Origin: Thalassospira tepidiphila MCCC 1A03514
Lineage (GTDB): Bacteria; Pseudomonadota; Alphaproteobacteria; Rhodospirillales; Thalassospiraceae
DNA length: 64,000 nucleotides
NCBI RefSeq assembly: GCF_001662875.1
Contig: NZ_JPVZ01000012.1
Location: forward strand, 54,451 to 118,450
Direction: 5' to 3'
Positions within the stretch are counted from its first letter, which is position 1, and each line of letters starts with the position of its first letter. The notes beneath the pieces were generated by a model. It was not told where the DNA came from. It worked only from the letters and a program-made list of their open reading frames with translations, and ran no database searches. A program made the translations under genes and the position numbers. Shown here piece by piece: positions 44,559 through 53,230 of the stretch.

Positions 44559-46202
44559 ATGACGCTCCCGCCACAAGCAATATCGCCCGGCCCTGCCGTC
44601 GGTGGACATGCTTCGGCGGGTGGTACTGCCGGGCAGGCCAATCAGGGTTCGGTTCCGGCACAAATCAATGCAACCGTCACAACCGCCACCCCGCAACAGG
44701 TCGCTGCCGCACTGGCAAAGCTCCCGGTCGAAACGTTGTTGCAGGCATCGGTTCAATCACAATCGGGCAATCAACTGACCCTTGCCACCGCCCTTGGTTC
44801 GGTCACGGTCAGGATCCCCACCCCGCTTCCAAGCAATCTCGGCGATCTTCTGTGGGCCCGCATTCCGACAACCAATCCCGGCACCGGCCAATCCGCAACG
44901 GGCGGCACCCCTGCCGATGGCATGCGCCTGCAACTTTTGCCGCAAACCCTTTCACCGGGGGGATCCGGGGTGACCGGTGCCCTTGCCAACGGAAGTATCG
45001 CTGGCAGCAGCCTGACACCCGGCCAGACATTTGGCGCGGTGACGACATCCATCCTGACCATGCCCAATGGCACCCAGTTGCCCGCCGGAAGCCAGACACA
45101 GGTCATATTCCTGGGTCAGGGCACGGTAACCGCACAGCAGGCCGCCAATGCCATGGCATCCGCGGCCCAAGCCGGTTCTGCTGGTTCGGCGGGTATGGCA
45201 GGTGGCGCCGGCACGGGTGGTATGGCTGCCGGAATGGGACCAACCATTGCCGCACAAACAGCCGCTGGGCAGGCCCCAGCTGGTACCTTGATGCTGACCG
45301 GGACAGTCTTGCCCCCTGACAGTGCTGAGGCCCGCCTGCTGCCGCAGGGTTTCACAGCCCTTCGCACCTCTGCCGGGATTGTCGGCATCAAATTGCCGGT
45401 TCCCGCGCCCACGGGCGCAACCCTGTCATTTAACGTTGATCCATCGGGCGGTGCCAAGGTATCGACATCCGCCCCGATGACCGAGGCACAATTGATCGCG
45501 CGCGGTCAGGCCGCCGCCCTTACCCATGACTGGGACAGTCTGCACAGGGCGGTTAGCGCCCTTCAGCAACATGATCCCGGTGCAGCACTCAGCATGCTAA
45601 ACAACATTCCCCAAGCGGGCCCCAAACTGACCACCACCATGATGTTCTTCTTTGCCGCCATGACAGGCCAAGGCGGCAGTTTGCGTGGCTGGCTCGGCGA
45701 TCGCGCCGCGACCAGCCTGGCCACACTATCCGATACAGACGGTGGCGGGCTTAAACGGCTTGAAGGTGATTTTGCCCAGCTGCGCGCGATGGCAACCGAA
45801 GAACGTCCGGATGGCTGGCGCGTGATGGCGATGCCGTTCAATATGGGCGACAAGATCGAACAGCTTCAATTGGGCTGGCGGCATGGTGATCGTGAAAATG
45901 ATCCCGACAAACCCGATGATCAGGGCACGCGTTTCTTGCTGGATCTGTCTTTCAGTGTGGTAGGCCACACCCAGCTGGATGGCCTTGTGAAGGGCGAGGA
46001 TAGCAAGTTTGATCTGATTGTCCGCACCGAAAACGCGCTACAATCCCATAACCGCGATGACATTCGCGGCATCTTCCGCGAGGCTCTTCAAATTGCCGGT
46101 TACACCGGCCATATCCTGTTTCAGGATGGGTCGCGTTTTGTCGAAATTGCCCCGGTTCCCGATGGCAAGGACCCGCATTCCCATCACGGGATCGAAGCAT
46201 AA
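44559..46202 (+). CDS. FliK-like flagellar protein of unknown function
   Basis: A 547-residue protein 6 bases after flhG. Residues 1-40 and about 100-240 are Gly/Ala/Thr/Pro-rich and likely disordered; a mixed region follows. The C-terminal domain (about 415-545) contains WRVMAMPFNMGDKIEQLQLG, LLDLSFSVVGHTQLDGLVKG and FDLIVRTENALQSHNRDDIR. This layout, disordered N-part and compact C-domain with an 'LSFSxxGxxQLDG' strand, resembles FliK C-terminal domains, but it is not the main fliK (30112). A role in export switching is inferred; the function is unknown. Confidence 0.6.
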   Translation: MTLPPQAISPGPAVGGHASAGGTAGQANQGSVPAQINATVTTATPQQVAAALAKLPVETLLQASVQSQSGNQLTLATALGSVTVRIPTPLPSNLGDLLWARIPTTNPGTGQSATGGTPADGMRLQLLPQTLSPGGSGVTGALANGSIAGSSLTPGQTFGAVTTSILTMPNGTQLPAGSQTQVIFLGQGTVTAQQAANAMASAAQAGSAGSAGMAGGAGTGGMAAGMGPTIAAQTAAGQAPAGTLMLTGTVLPPDSAEARLLPQGFTALRTSAGIVGIKLPVPAPTGATLSFNVDPSGGAKVSTSAPMTEAQLIARGQAAALTHDWDSLHRAVSALQQHDPGAALSMLNNIPQAGPKLTTTMMFFFAAMTGQGGSLRGWLGDRAATSLATLSDTDGGGLKRLEGDFAQLRAMATEERPDGWRVMAMPFNMGDKIEQLQLGWRHGDRENDPDKPDDQGTRFLLDLSFSVVGHTQLDGLVKGEDSKFDLIVRTENALQSHNRDDIRGIFREALQIAGYTGHILFQDGSRFVEIAPVPDGKDPHSHHGIEA

Positions 46203-46288
46203 GCATCATCATTCTGAAATGAATGCTTTTCCTGCCTTGGGCGCGGACGTATCCTTGAATTTACCTCTTATGACAACGGTTGGAAGCC

Positions 46289-46690
46289 ATGCTTGAGATT
46301 TATCAGCGCCGTAATCTGATCCAGACAGAGCCGAACCCGGGCACAAGGATTGATTATGTCGTTACCCTGCAAAGCAATCTGACCGGTGCCAAGGATGTCT
46401 TTCCAGCCCGCCTGACGCTGCGTTATGTGCCGGACCGCCTGATCCTTAAAACCAGCAATCTCGCGGAATATTATGCGGAGATCGCCAGTATCGAGTTTGA
46501 GAATTTCGAAGCCGCCGCCGTTCTGTTGATGGATGATTTCAACAACGAACTGGTGCCGCGCTGGATCAGCCTGCGCCTGGGCAAACAGACAGCTGATAAC
46601 GATCAGGTCTTCCACCACGAAACCGCCCTTGAAGACCGTCAGCCCAAATGGGGCAACCCGCGCCTTTTGGATCGTCTGGAACGTTACTAG
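46289..46690 (+). CDS. QueF-like tunnelling-fold protein, catalytic residues absent
   Basis: A 133-residue protein. The run RLTLRYVPDRLILKTSNLAE and the later EFENFEAAAVLLMDDFNNEL follow the pattern of QueF (7-cyano-7-deazaguanine reductase), where YxPDxxxVESKSLKLYL and FHEDCxxxxxxDL occur. At the QueF active-site Cys/Asp segment this protein has NLTGAKDVFPARLTL with no Cys, and FHEDC is replaced by FEAAA. It would not be an active reductase. I start at the ATG 46289 with GGAA close upstream; a TTG at 46280 is possible. The resemblance is by eye only. Confidence 0.5.
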   Translation: MLEIYQRRNLIQTEPNPGTRIDYVVTLQSNLTGAKDVFPARLTLRYVPDRLILKTSNLAEYYAEIASIEFENFEAAAVLLMDDFNNELVPRWISLRLGKQTADNDQVFHHETALEDRQPKWGNPRLLDRLERY

Positions 46691-46705
46691 AGAGTAAGAT
46701 AAACT

Positions 46706-47407
46706 TTGAACGAGATATACAAAGCAACTTGCCCTCATTGCAAAGCAGTACATCCGTGTCGGATTGAATGTGAGCATCCAGAAATTGGTGGCGATGAGAT
46801 TTTAGCTTGGCGAACTGATTGGAGAACTCTCACATGTTTAGTCTGTGAGAGAGCTTTTGTGGAAACCTGCTATAGCCAAGAGGATGACTTCTACGTTGTC
46901 CCCCTACCCGACGGACAAGAAGACTACATCCACAACGAAACTAAAGATTATTTTCCCAAACCTCAAAAGTGGGAACCTCCTGAGTGGGTAAACGACCTGC
47001 TAGATACTGATAAACATATAGACTTACGAACAGTACTTCGCGAAGTGTACAACTGTTTAAATACGAATTCGCTTATTCTAGTAACTATCGGAATCCGGAC
47101 CTGCTTTGATATAGCTTCTGACATTTTGGGAATTGATCAAAACCTAAGCTTTGCTCAAAAAATTAAAATTCTTGGTGAGAGTGGAGCTATCGCGGACGCG
47201 GCTGTCAAAGAAATAAATATTCTAGTACAAGCAGGAAATGCGGCAGCCCACCGGGGCTGGTCTCCCTCCGATAATCAAATACGCCTCTTACTCGAAATAC
47301 TGGAACTTTTCTTAGTTAAGGCAGTAGTAAATATCGAGAATGATAATGACAGGGCTAAAGCGCTTGAAGAACTAGAAAATGCAATCCCTGCTAGAGGAAA
47401 AGCCTGA
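46706..47407 (+). CDS. DUF4145-family protein, AT-rich
   Basis: A 233-residue protein with an N-terminal zinc-ribbon-like part (CPHCKAVHPC ... CLVCERAFVETC). A helical DUF4145 domain follows (LVTIGIRTCFDIASDILGID; INILVQAGNAAAHRGWSPSD). DUF4145 domains often occur with restriction or defence proteins, but none is adjacent. The gene is clearly more AT-rich than its neighbours and uses codons such as ATA, TTA and AGA that are rare nearby, a sign of transfer. The start is probably a TTG with GAGAG about 10 bases upstream. The stop is 2 bases from the stop of the convergent dioxygenase. Confidence 0.75.
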   Translation: MNEIYKATCPHCKAVHPCRIECEHPEIGGDEILAWRTDWRTLTCLVCERAFVETCYSQEDDFYVVPLPDGQEDYIHNETKDYFPKPQKWEPPEWVNDLLDTDKHIDLRTVLREVYNCLNTNSLILVTIGIRTCFDIASDILGIDQNLSFAQKIKILGESGAIADAAVKEINILVQAGNAAAHRGWSPSDNQIRLLLEILELFLVKAVVNIENDNDRAKALEELENAIPARGKA

Positions 47408-47409
47408 AT

Positions 47410-47964
47410 TCAACGGAACGGGTTCCCGTGCACCCACTGGGTCAGGGAATAGCGAAGACCCGCCGTGGTCGGTGCAACGCGGTGCAAAACAAAGCTCGGA
47501 AAGAAGATCGCGGATCCCCGCGCCATCGGTGCATCGATAAAATGCCCGGCCGGGTTAAGCTGCAATTGTCCGCCTTCATACTGATCGGGTTCGGAAAGCT
47601 GGATCACCATGGTCAGTTTTCGACGGCGCGCAACGTCTGATGCGCCTACATCACTATGCCAGTCATAATGGCCGCGCAAATCCCCGGCATAGCAGGCAAT
47701 CTGGGCATCCTCGGCAAACTCTGTCAGGGAAAAGTCAAAGACGTTGCGATTGACATCGGCAACCAGATCGACAATGCGCCGACAAACAACCGGTTCCTGT
47801 TCTTCGTTAAACCAGGTGATTTTGGATCGGCGAATATGGGTCGCTGCCTGCCCCTGTACGAGGCCACCCTCATCCATCTCGTGGGCAAATCCATTGATCA
47901 GGCGGTCACAGGTCGCCGGATCAAGCGCATCCGGGACAATTGCAAACATTTCTTCAGGGAACAT
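47410..47964 (-). CDS. 2-oxoglutarate/Fe(II)-dependent dioxygenase
   Basis: A prolyl-4-hydroxylase-type (P4Hc/PKHD) oxygenase of 184 residues. The iron ligands are visible: HxD in GHYDWHSDVG (about residues 100-106) and the distal His in FPSFVLHRVAP. The 2OG-binding Arg lies in TAGLRYSLTQWVHG. The N-terminus (DALDPATCDRLINGFAHEMD) is typical for YbiX/PiuC-like proteins. Substrate unknown. Monocistronic by appearance, convergent with the DUF4145 gene. Confidence 0.85.
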   Translation of the reverse strand: MFPEEMFAIVPDALDPATCDRLINGFAHEMDEGGLVQGQAATHIRRSKITWFNEEQEPVVCRRIVDLVADVNRNVFDFSLTEFAEDAQIACYAGDLRGHYDWHSDVGASDVARRRKLTMVIQLSEPDQYEGGQLQLNPAGHFIDAPMARGSAIFFPSFVLHRVAPTTAGLRYSLTQWVHGNPFR

Positions 47965-48106
47965 TTACGACACTCTCCAGGCCGCACGGGCCTTTTGATT
48001 TAACGTCTGGGGCCCAAGATTATTCTTTGCGACAAGATGCTCTTAAGACCAATCATCGCGCGATACCAGAAAATTCAAAACATGTCATCGATCCATGTTC
48101 GTGTAT

Positions 48107-48757
48107 CTAGCCACGCAGTTCAATCACCCGCCCACCGGCGGCTGCACCGTCTTCAGGGTCATGGGTTACCATCAGGGTCGGCAGACTGTTCTTGCGGCAC
48201 AAATCAAATACAAAGGACCTGATCTGGGACCGAAGGCCACTATCGAGTTTTGAAAATGGCTCATCAAGCAACAAGGCACAAGGTTCTGACAACAGAACCC
48301 GCATCAGGGCCACCCGCGCGCGCTGCCCGCCTGATAGCGTTGCCGGATCACGATCATAGAACCCGTCCATCTCGGCGCTGCCAAGGGCTGCCTCAACCCG
48401 CGCACGCCGGGCCGCACGCCCCTTGATATGCGCGGGCAGGGCAAAGGCCAGATTGCCGCCCACCGAAAGATGGGGAAACAGCAAGTCATCCTGAAACAGA
48501 ATGCCGACATGGCGGTCTTGTGGTGCCAGCCCATCAAGCACCCTGCCATCAAGAACCACCTGACCGGTCACCTCGAACGCATCGGGCAAGGTGCCACAGA
48601 TATGCCCAAGCAAACTCGATTTCCCCGATCCGCTGGGCCCCATCAGGGTCACGATCTCGCCCGGCGCAATGGTCAGATCGACCGCAACCAGTTCGCGCCC
48701 GTCAAGGCACACCCGCACATCACGCAATTCCAGACCGTTTTTGGCTGCTTCAGGCAT
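48107..48757 (-). CDS. ynjD: ABC transporter ATPase, YnjD-like
   Basis: A 216-residue ATPase with Walker A LMGPSGSGKSSLLGHICG, Q-loop ILFQDDLLFPHLSVGGN, signature LSGGQRARVALMRVLLSEP and Walker B ALLLDEPFSKLD. It is shorter than most importer ATPases (about 240-360), as is YnjD. It is the last gene of a binding protein-permease-ATPase set, 12 bases after the permease. The YnjBCD family is related to thiamine and Fe/sulfate-type importers; the substrate is not established. Confidence 0.88.
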   Translation of the reverse strand: MPEAAKNGLELRDVRVCLDGRELVAVDLTIAPGEIVTLMGPSGSGKSSLLGHICGTLPDAFEVTGQVVLDGRVLDGLAPQDRHVGILFQDDLLFPHLSVGGNLAFALPAHIKGRAARRARVEAALGSAEMDGFYDRDPATLSGGQRARVALMRVLLSEPCALLLDEPFSKLDSGLRSQIRSFVFDLCRKNSLPTLMVTHDPEDGAAAGGRVIELRG

Positions 48758-48769
48758 GTATCATCCTTA

Positions 48770-50455
48770 TCATCCTTTGTTCTGCGCACCCATGCCGCGC
48801 CGGTGACGGAATAAAACCGCCGGGATCAGCAAGGCCAGGGCAAACCCGGCAAACGGTAAAACCATCTGAAACAGGCCATAAATCCCGATCATCCGACGAT
48901 CCCCGCCCGATGCCAAGGCAACCGCCTCGGTCGTGACGGTGGCAAAGCGCCCTGCCCCGATCAGAAGTGTTGGCAAATATTGCCCGACCGTGACGGCAAG
49001 CCCGACGGCGGCGGCGGTTAAAACCGCACGGGTCAATAGCGGCAAACGCACCAGCCAAAACACCCGCGCGGGCGACGCGCCAAGACAAAGGGCCGTTTGC
49101 CCATAGCGCGGATCAAGGGCACGAAACGGTTCCGACAGGGACAGAAACACATAGGGCGCAACAAACACCAGATGCCCGAGAACGACCGAGACCAAGGTGC
49201 GTTCCAGCCCAAGCAGGCTAAAGAATACCTGCAAACCAAACATGAAACTGATTTGCGGCACCAGAAGCGGCAAGTAAATCAAAAACATCGCCCGCCGCCC
49301 GGCCGGCTTGCCGGTGCGCACTTCGTTCTCAAGACAGGCCAGAACCAGTGTTACGGCAATCACAACCGCCGGAATACCGATCAGAAGGGTGGTGGTCAGG
49401 CTATTGCCAATCGCATCAAGTTCCCGCGCCCAGAGACGCAATGAAAAGCCACGCGGCAAAAGATCGGGAAACGCCCAGAACCCGGCAACACTCCAGACCA
49501 GCAAGACCACAAGCCCAAGAACCACCGTCCCAGCCGCCACCAGTGCCATCACCGCCGACACCCCACGCACAGCGCCATCTTGCTTGAACCGGTTGCCATC
49601 AACAGCCCAACGCGCACCAATCACAGCAACAAGCCGCTCACCCGCGATCCAGATTGCCATGGCCGCGATCACGATCAGCAATTGCAGCACGGCTGCACTT
49701 GATGCCATGAACCGCAAGGCAAGATCGGGATCGGACAACCATCCCAGAATGCGTACCGCAAGCGGTGCCGGCGTTGTCGGGGCCAGAATGATGGCCACAT
49801 CAACAACCGACGTCGAATAGGCCAGAACCGCCAGAACCGGCAAACGGATTTGCGGATAGATGCGTGGCAATGTTGCCTTGAACCATCCGGCAATCCTGCC
49901 ATAGCCAAGACTTGCCGTGACCTGTGCCGTGCGAGCCGTATCCGCCTGTGGCAAGGCTGAAAGCGTCATCAGAAAAAGAAACGGGATTTCCTTGGCAACC
50001 AGTCCGGCAATCAGGGCGATGCCCCAAGGGTCATGGATGATCGCAACATCGGGGGGCCGATCCCATCCGGTAAATTGCGCCACCACCCGAACAAACCAGC
50101 CCGATGGCGCAATCAAAAATGCCAAACCAAACGCCGCTGTCGCATGCGGTACCGACAGGATCGGCGAGAGTATCCGTTGCAGGGCGTGAAATGTGCGTGT
50201 GCCCTGCCACGCGGCACAAAACAGCATGACAATCGCAACCGAGACAAAGGTTGCGATCAATCCATTAACCAATGAAAGCCGGATCGAGGCGCCCAAGCCC
50301 GGCTGCGCCACCAAAGCCTGCCACGGTTCAAGGCTGGGCGTCGTGCCCCCAAGGGCGGGTAATATCCCGAACGCAGGCAAGATCGTCCCGATCAGCCCGG
50401 CAGAAACCGGGCCAATCATCAGAACAATCGTCAGGATCGGGATAAATCGCAGCAT
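48770..50455 (-). CDS. ynjC: ABC transporter permease, YnjC-like (fused two-domain)
   Basis: A 561-residue inner-membrane permease with two tandem binding-protein-dependent permease halves, about 12 membrane helices in all. Each half carries an EAA-like loop (TASLGYGRIAGWFKATLPRI; LCLGASPARVFWLVRLPLLT). This fused arrangement is characteristic of ThiP/YnjC-type systems. It starts 6 bases after the substrate-binding gene stop. Confidence 0.88.
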   Translation of the reverse strand: MLRFIPILTIVLMIGPVSAGLIGTILPAFGILPALGGTTPSLEPWQALVAQPGLGASIRLSLVNGLIATFVSVAIVMLFCAAWQGTRTFHALQRILSPILSVPHATAAFGLAFLIAPSGWFVRVVAQFTGWDRPPDVAIIHDPWGIALIAGLVAKEIPFLFLMTLSALPQADTARTAQVTASLGYGRIAGWFKATLPRIYPQIRLPVLAVLAYSTSVVDVAIILAPTTPAPLAVRILGWLSDPDLALRFMASSAAVLQLLIVIAAMAIWIAGERLVAVIGARWAVDGNRFKQDGAVRGVSAVMALVAAGTVVLGLVVLLVWSVAGFWAFPDLLPRGFSLRLWARELDAIGNSLTTTLLIGIPAVVIAVTLVLACLENEVRTGKPAGRRAMFLIYLPLLVPQISFMFGLQVFFSLLGLERTLVSVVLGHLVFVAPYVFLSLSEPFRALDPRYGQTALCLGASPARVFWLVRLPLLTRAVLTAAAVGLAVTVGQYLPTLLIGAGRFATVTTEAVALASGGDRRMIGIYGLFQMVLPFAGFALALLIPAVLFRHRRGMGAQNKG

Positions 50456-50461
50456 GCGCGA

Positions 50462-51703
50462 TTATTGCACAACGCCGTAACGCTTCTGCCATTCTGTTTC
50501 GACAAGCGACATCCAGCTTGGATGCGGTTCCGGCAAGACGGTGCCGCGCTCAGAGGGTGCAAGCGATGCGATGCCAAGATCAAGATTGGCAAACGCTTCC
50601 TGCATGTCTTGGGGAAGTTTATCCATCGCCAGAACCGTATCCGCGCCCCAATATTTCGGGTCCTGCTTGCGCAATTGCGCTTCGGGCGACATCAGGAAAT
50701 CGGCCAGTACAACCGCGCCTGCCTTGGCCGATGCGTTATAGGGGATGGCGACGAAGTTGGTATTGCCAAGGGTGCCGTTCTCAAACACATAGGACCGCAC
50801 GGTATCGGGAAGCTCGAACGCCTCGATCGCGGATGACACTTCGCCAGAACTGAACGAAAAGGCGATATCGACCTCGTTATCGGCCAAAAGGGTGCGCATC
50901 GATGCCCCGTTCTGCGGATAGGCCTGACCATCGCGCCACAGAAGCGGCTGCAAGTCCTCAAGATACCCCCAAAGCGGTGCTAGGGTTGCCTCGGCATCGG
51001 CTTCATCGGCGGGCTGTTGCAAAACTTTTGGGTCTTCGACCAGTTCAGTCAGGATCTGTTTAAGGAAGGTCGAGCCCATATAGTTTGGCGGCTGCGGATA
51101 GGTAAAGCGGCCCGGATGTTTCACCAGCCATTCCAGCAATTGCTGGGCGGATTTCGGGACGCTATCAAGCTTGGCGGTATCGTAATAGAAACTGACCTGC
51201 GCCATGCCCCATGGGGCTTCAAGCCCGTCGGTGGGAACCGTGAAATCATTGATCACGGTTGGTTTGCCTTCGACATCGACATAGGCAAAGTTTGGCGTCT
51301 GTTCTGCCCATGGCCCGAACAAAAGATCATTGCGCTTCATCGCGGCAAAGTTTTCGCCGTTAATCCAGATCATGTCGACGGCACCACCATCATCAACACC
51401 GGCGGTCTTTTCCGACAGAACACGGGTAACGGCATCGGCAGTATCGGTCAGTTTGACCTGAACGACCTCAACGCCATAGCGTTCGCGCACCTGTTCACCG
51501 GCCCAGGCGATGTAATCATTAATGCGCGGCTCCCCGCCCCATGCATGCCAATAAACGGTCTGGCCACGGGCCTGATCAAGGACCGATTGCCAGTTTCCGA
51601 CATCCGGCGCCGGGTCTGCAAAGGCAGGCGTCGACAACGTCGCCGTCGCAAGCCCAACTGCCAGCGCCAAAGCAGAAACGAAAGTGCGCATTTTTGATCG
51701 CAT
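50462..51703 (-). CDS. ynjB: ABC transporter substrate-binding protein, YnjB-like
   Basis: A periplasmic binding protein of about 413 residues with a signal peptide (RTFVSALALAVGLATATLST, cleavage near AFA). The mature start NWQSVLDQARGQTVYWHAWG with GEPRINDYIAWAGEQVRERY is the YnjB signature. Family segments continue with DMIWINGENFAAMKRNDLLF. I use the ATG at 51703 with AAAGGA 9 bases upstream; a codon at 51733 would add 10 residues before the signal. First gene of the transporter operon. No riboswitch was recognised upstream. Confidence 0.9.
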   Translation of the reverse strand: MRSKMRTFVSALALAVGLATATLSTPAFADPAPDVGNWQSVLDQARGQTVYWHAWGGEPRINDYIAWAGEQVRERYGVEVVQVKLTDTADAVTRVLSEKTAGVDDGGAVDMIWINGENFAAMKRNDLLFGPWAEQTPNFAYVDVEGKPTVINDFTVPTDGLEAPWGMAQVSFYYDTAKLDSVPKSAQQLLEWLVKHPGRFTYPQPPNYMGSTFLKQILTELVEDPKVLQQPADEADAEATLAPLWGYLEDLQPLLWRDGQAYPQNGASMRTLLADNEVDIAFSFSSGEVSSAIEAFELPDTVRSYVFENGTLGNTNFVAIPYNASAKAGAVVLADFLMSPEAQLRKQDPKYWGADTVLAMDKLPQDMQEAFANLDLGIASLAPSERGTVLPEPHPSWMSLVETEWQKRYGVVQ

Positions 51704-51898
51704 CTCGGACAATCCTTTTACCTGATGACCCAAAGCCCTTCCCGCATGCCGGGTGTGACTGGTTGATTGGTTTTGTTCCTGTCAGTTTTTCAACAGACGG
51801 CACATAAAATCAATTCACGCTTGCGTTAGGGGCCTATCAAACACACTTTGTCTGCAACAAGTTGTTCGCTTTTTGCGCCCCTGTTTAGGAAGTTTTCG

Positions 51899-52633
51899 AT
51901 GTTTGAATGGATGAGTGATCCCAACATGTGGATGGGCCTTGCCACCCTGACCGCGCTGGAAATTGTGCTGGGCATCGACAACATCGTTTTCCTGTCGGTG
52001 ATTGTCTCGAAACTTCCGCAAAACCAACAGGCATCGGCACGCCGCATTGGTCTTTTGGCGGCAATGGGCATGCGGCTTGGGCTTTTGGCGGGTATCGCGT
52101 GGGTCATGCAATTGACTTCGCCACTTTTCTCAGCCTTCGGTCAGGAAATCAGCGGCCGCGACATGATCCTTATTTTTGGTGGTCTGTTCCTGATTGCCAA
52201 GGCGTCCAAGGAAATTCATCACACCATTGACGAGCCTGAAGAACACGGCCCGGGCAAAATCATGTCGAGCTTTGCCATGACCATCGTGCAGATCATGTTG
52301 CTTGATATGATTTTCTCGCTCGATAGCGTCATCACAGCGGTTGGTCTGGTCGATCATATTTCGATCATGGTGATCGCGGTCATCGCATCGGTTCTGGTGA
52401 TGCTGATGGCGGCCAAGACCATTGGCGACTTTGTCGAACAAAATCCCTCTGTCAAAATGTTAGCGCTATCATTCCTTATTCTGGTAGGGTTTGTGTTGCT
52501 GCTTGACGGGGTCGAAATACACGTGCCGAAAGGCTACATCTATTTTGCAATGGCCTTTAGCCTGTCGGTCGAGACGCTCAATCTTCTGAACCACAAACGT
52601 AAACTCAAACGTCGTGCGCAAGAGAATGGCTGA
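51899..52633 (+). CDS. TerC-family integral membrane protein
   Basis: A 244-residue TerC/YoaE-like membrane protein with about seven helices. Conserved Asp motifs in the membrane are EIVLGIDNIVFLSVIVSKLP and DMIFSLDSVITAVGLVDH. TerC proteins are implicated in metal homeostasis (for example manganese export) and tellurite resistance. The ATG at 51899 has TAGGA 8 bases upstream; the earlier in-frame TTG at 51848 lacks one. The stop overlaps the next start (TGATG). Confidence 0.9.
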   Translation: MFEWMSDPNMWMGLATLTALEIVLGIDNIVFLSVIVSKLPQNQQASARRIGLLAAMGMRLGLLAGIAWVMQLTSPLFSAFGQEISGRDMILIFGGLFLIAKASKEIHHTIDEPEEHGPGKIMSSFAMTIVQIMLLDMIFSLDSVITAVGLVDHISIMVIAVIASVLVMLMAAKTIGDFVEQNPSVKMLALSFLILVGFVLLLDGVEIHVPKGYIYFAMAFSLSVETLNLLNHKRKLKRRAQENG

Positions 52634-53112
52634 TGAAAAAAGTTGATCCGCCGCTATGTCTGGCAAACGCCTTCATGGAACGCGAACTTGAAAACGTCGA
52701 CGTATTTGAGTTTCCCGAAGGCACACGCACAGCCGCCGACGCCGCAAACGCCATTGGTTGCGATATCAGCGACATCGGAAAATCACTGGTCTTCATGACC
52801 GAGGCATCCCGCCCGGTCCTGATCATCATAAATGGTGCCGATCAGGTCGATCTCGACAAGGTCGCCGCCCTGCTGCGTTTATCCGTCCGCAAGGCCGATG
52901 CAGCCGAAGTCCGCGAACATACAGGCTACGCCATTGGCGGCGTTCCACCCTTTGGCCACGCCAAGCCCGTGGAAACGCTGATCGATAAAAAGCTTCTGGC
53001 AAAGAAATCTATCTGGCTTGCCGCCGGGACGCCGAAAACAGTGTTTGAGCTTAAAACAAGCGACCTCAAGCGCGTAACGGGCATCGAAACCGGCGTTAAT
53101 ATTGCTGTCTGA
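52633..53112 (+). CDS. YbaK/ProX-type aminoacyl-tRNA deacylase
   Basis: A 159-residue protein of the YbaK/EbsC family, which hydrolyses mischarged aminoacyl-tRNA. Family features are the IGCDISDIGKSLVFMTEASR motif with the conserved Lys and the GYAIGGVPPFGHAKPVETLI motif. AAGTPKTVFELKTSDLKRVT follows near the end. Translationally coupled to the TerC gene by one shared base. The specific tRNA substrate is unknown. Confidence 0.9.
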   Translation: MKKVDPPLCLANAFMERELENVDVFEFPEGTRTAADAANAIGCDISDIGKSLVFMTEASRPVLIIINGADQVDLDKVAALLRLSVRKADAAEVREHTGYAIGGVPPFGHAKPVETLIDKKLLAKKSIWLAAGTPKTVFELKTSDLKRVTGIETGVNIAV

Positions 53113-53145
53113 AAACGCCAACGCAGTTTAAATCTTCTCTATTTC

Positions 53146-53174
53146 AGATTGTTTTCTATTCACAAAAACAATCT
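53146..53174. repeat. AT-rich perfect inverted repeat
   Basis: AGATTGTTTT and AAAACAATCT flank a 9-base spacer between the deacylase and lipoprotein genes. A weak terminator for the TerC-deacylase transcript or an operator for the lipoprotein gene are both possible. Confidence 0.4.
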
Positions 53175-53230
53175 TAAAAGATATTCCTGAATCGGACCGA
53201 GTTTCTGATTTCTACTGGAGTATCAAACAG

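Noticed and set aside
51704..51850. Thiamine pyrophosphate riboswitch upstream of the YnjB-like gene
   Set aside because: Checked because the transporter is distantly thiamine-like; the conserved CTGAGA element was not found.
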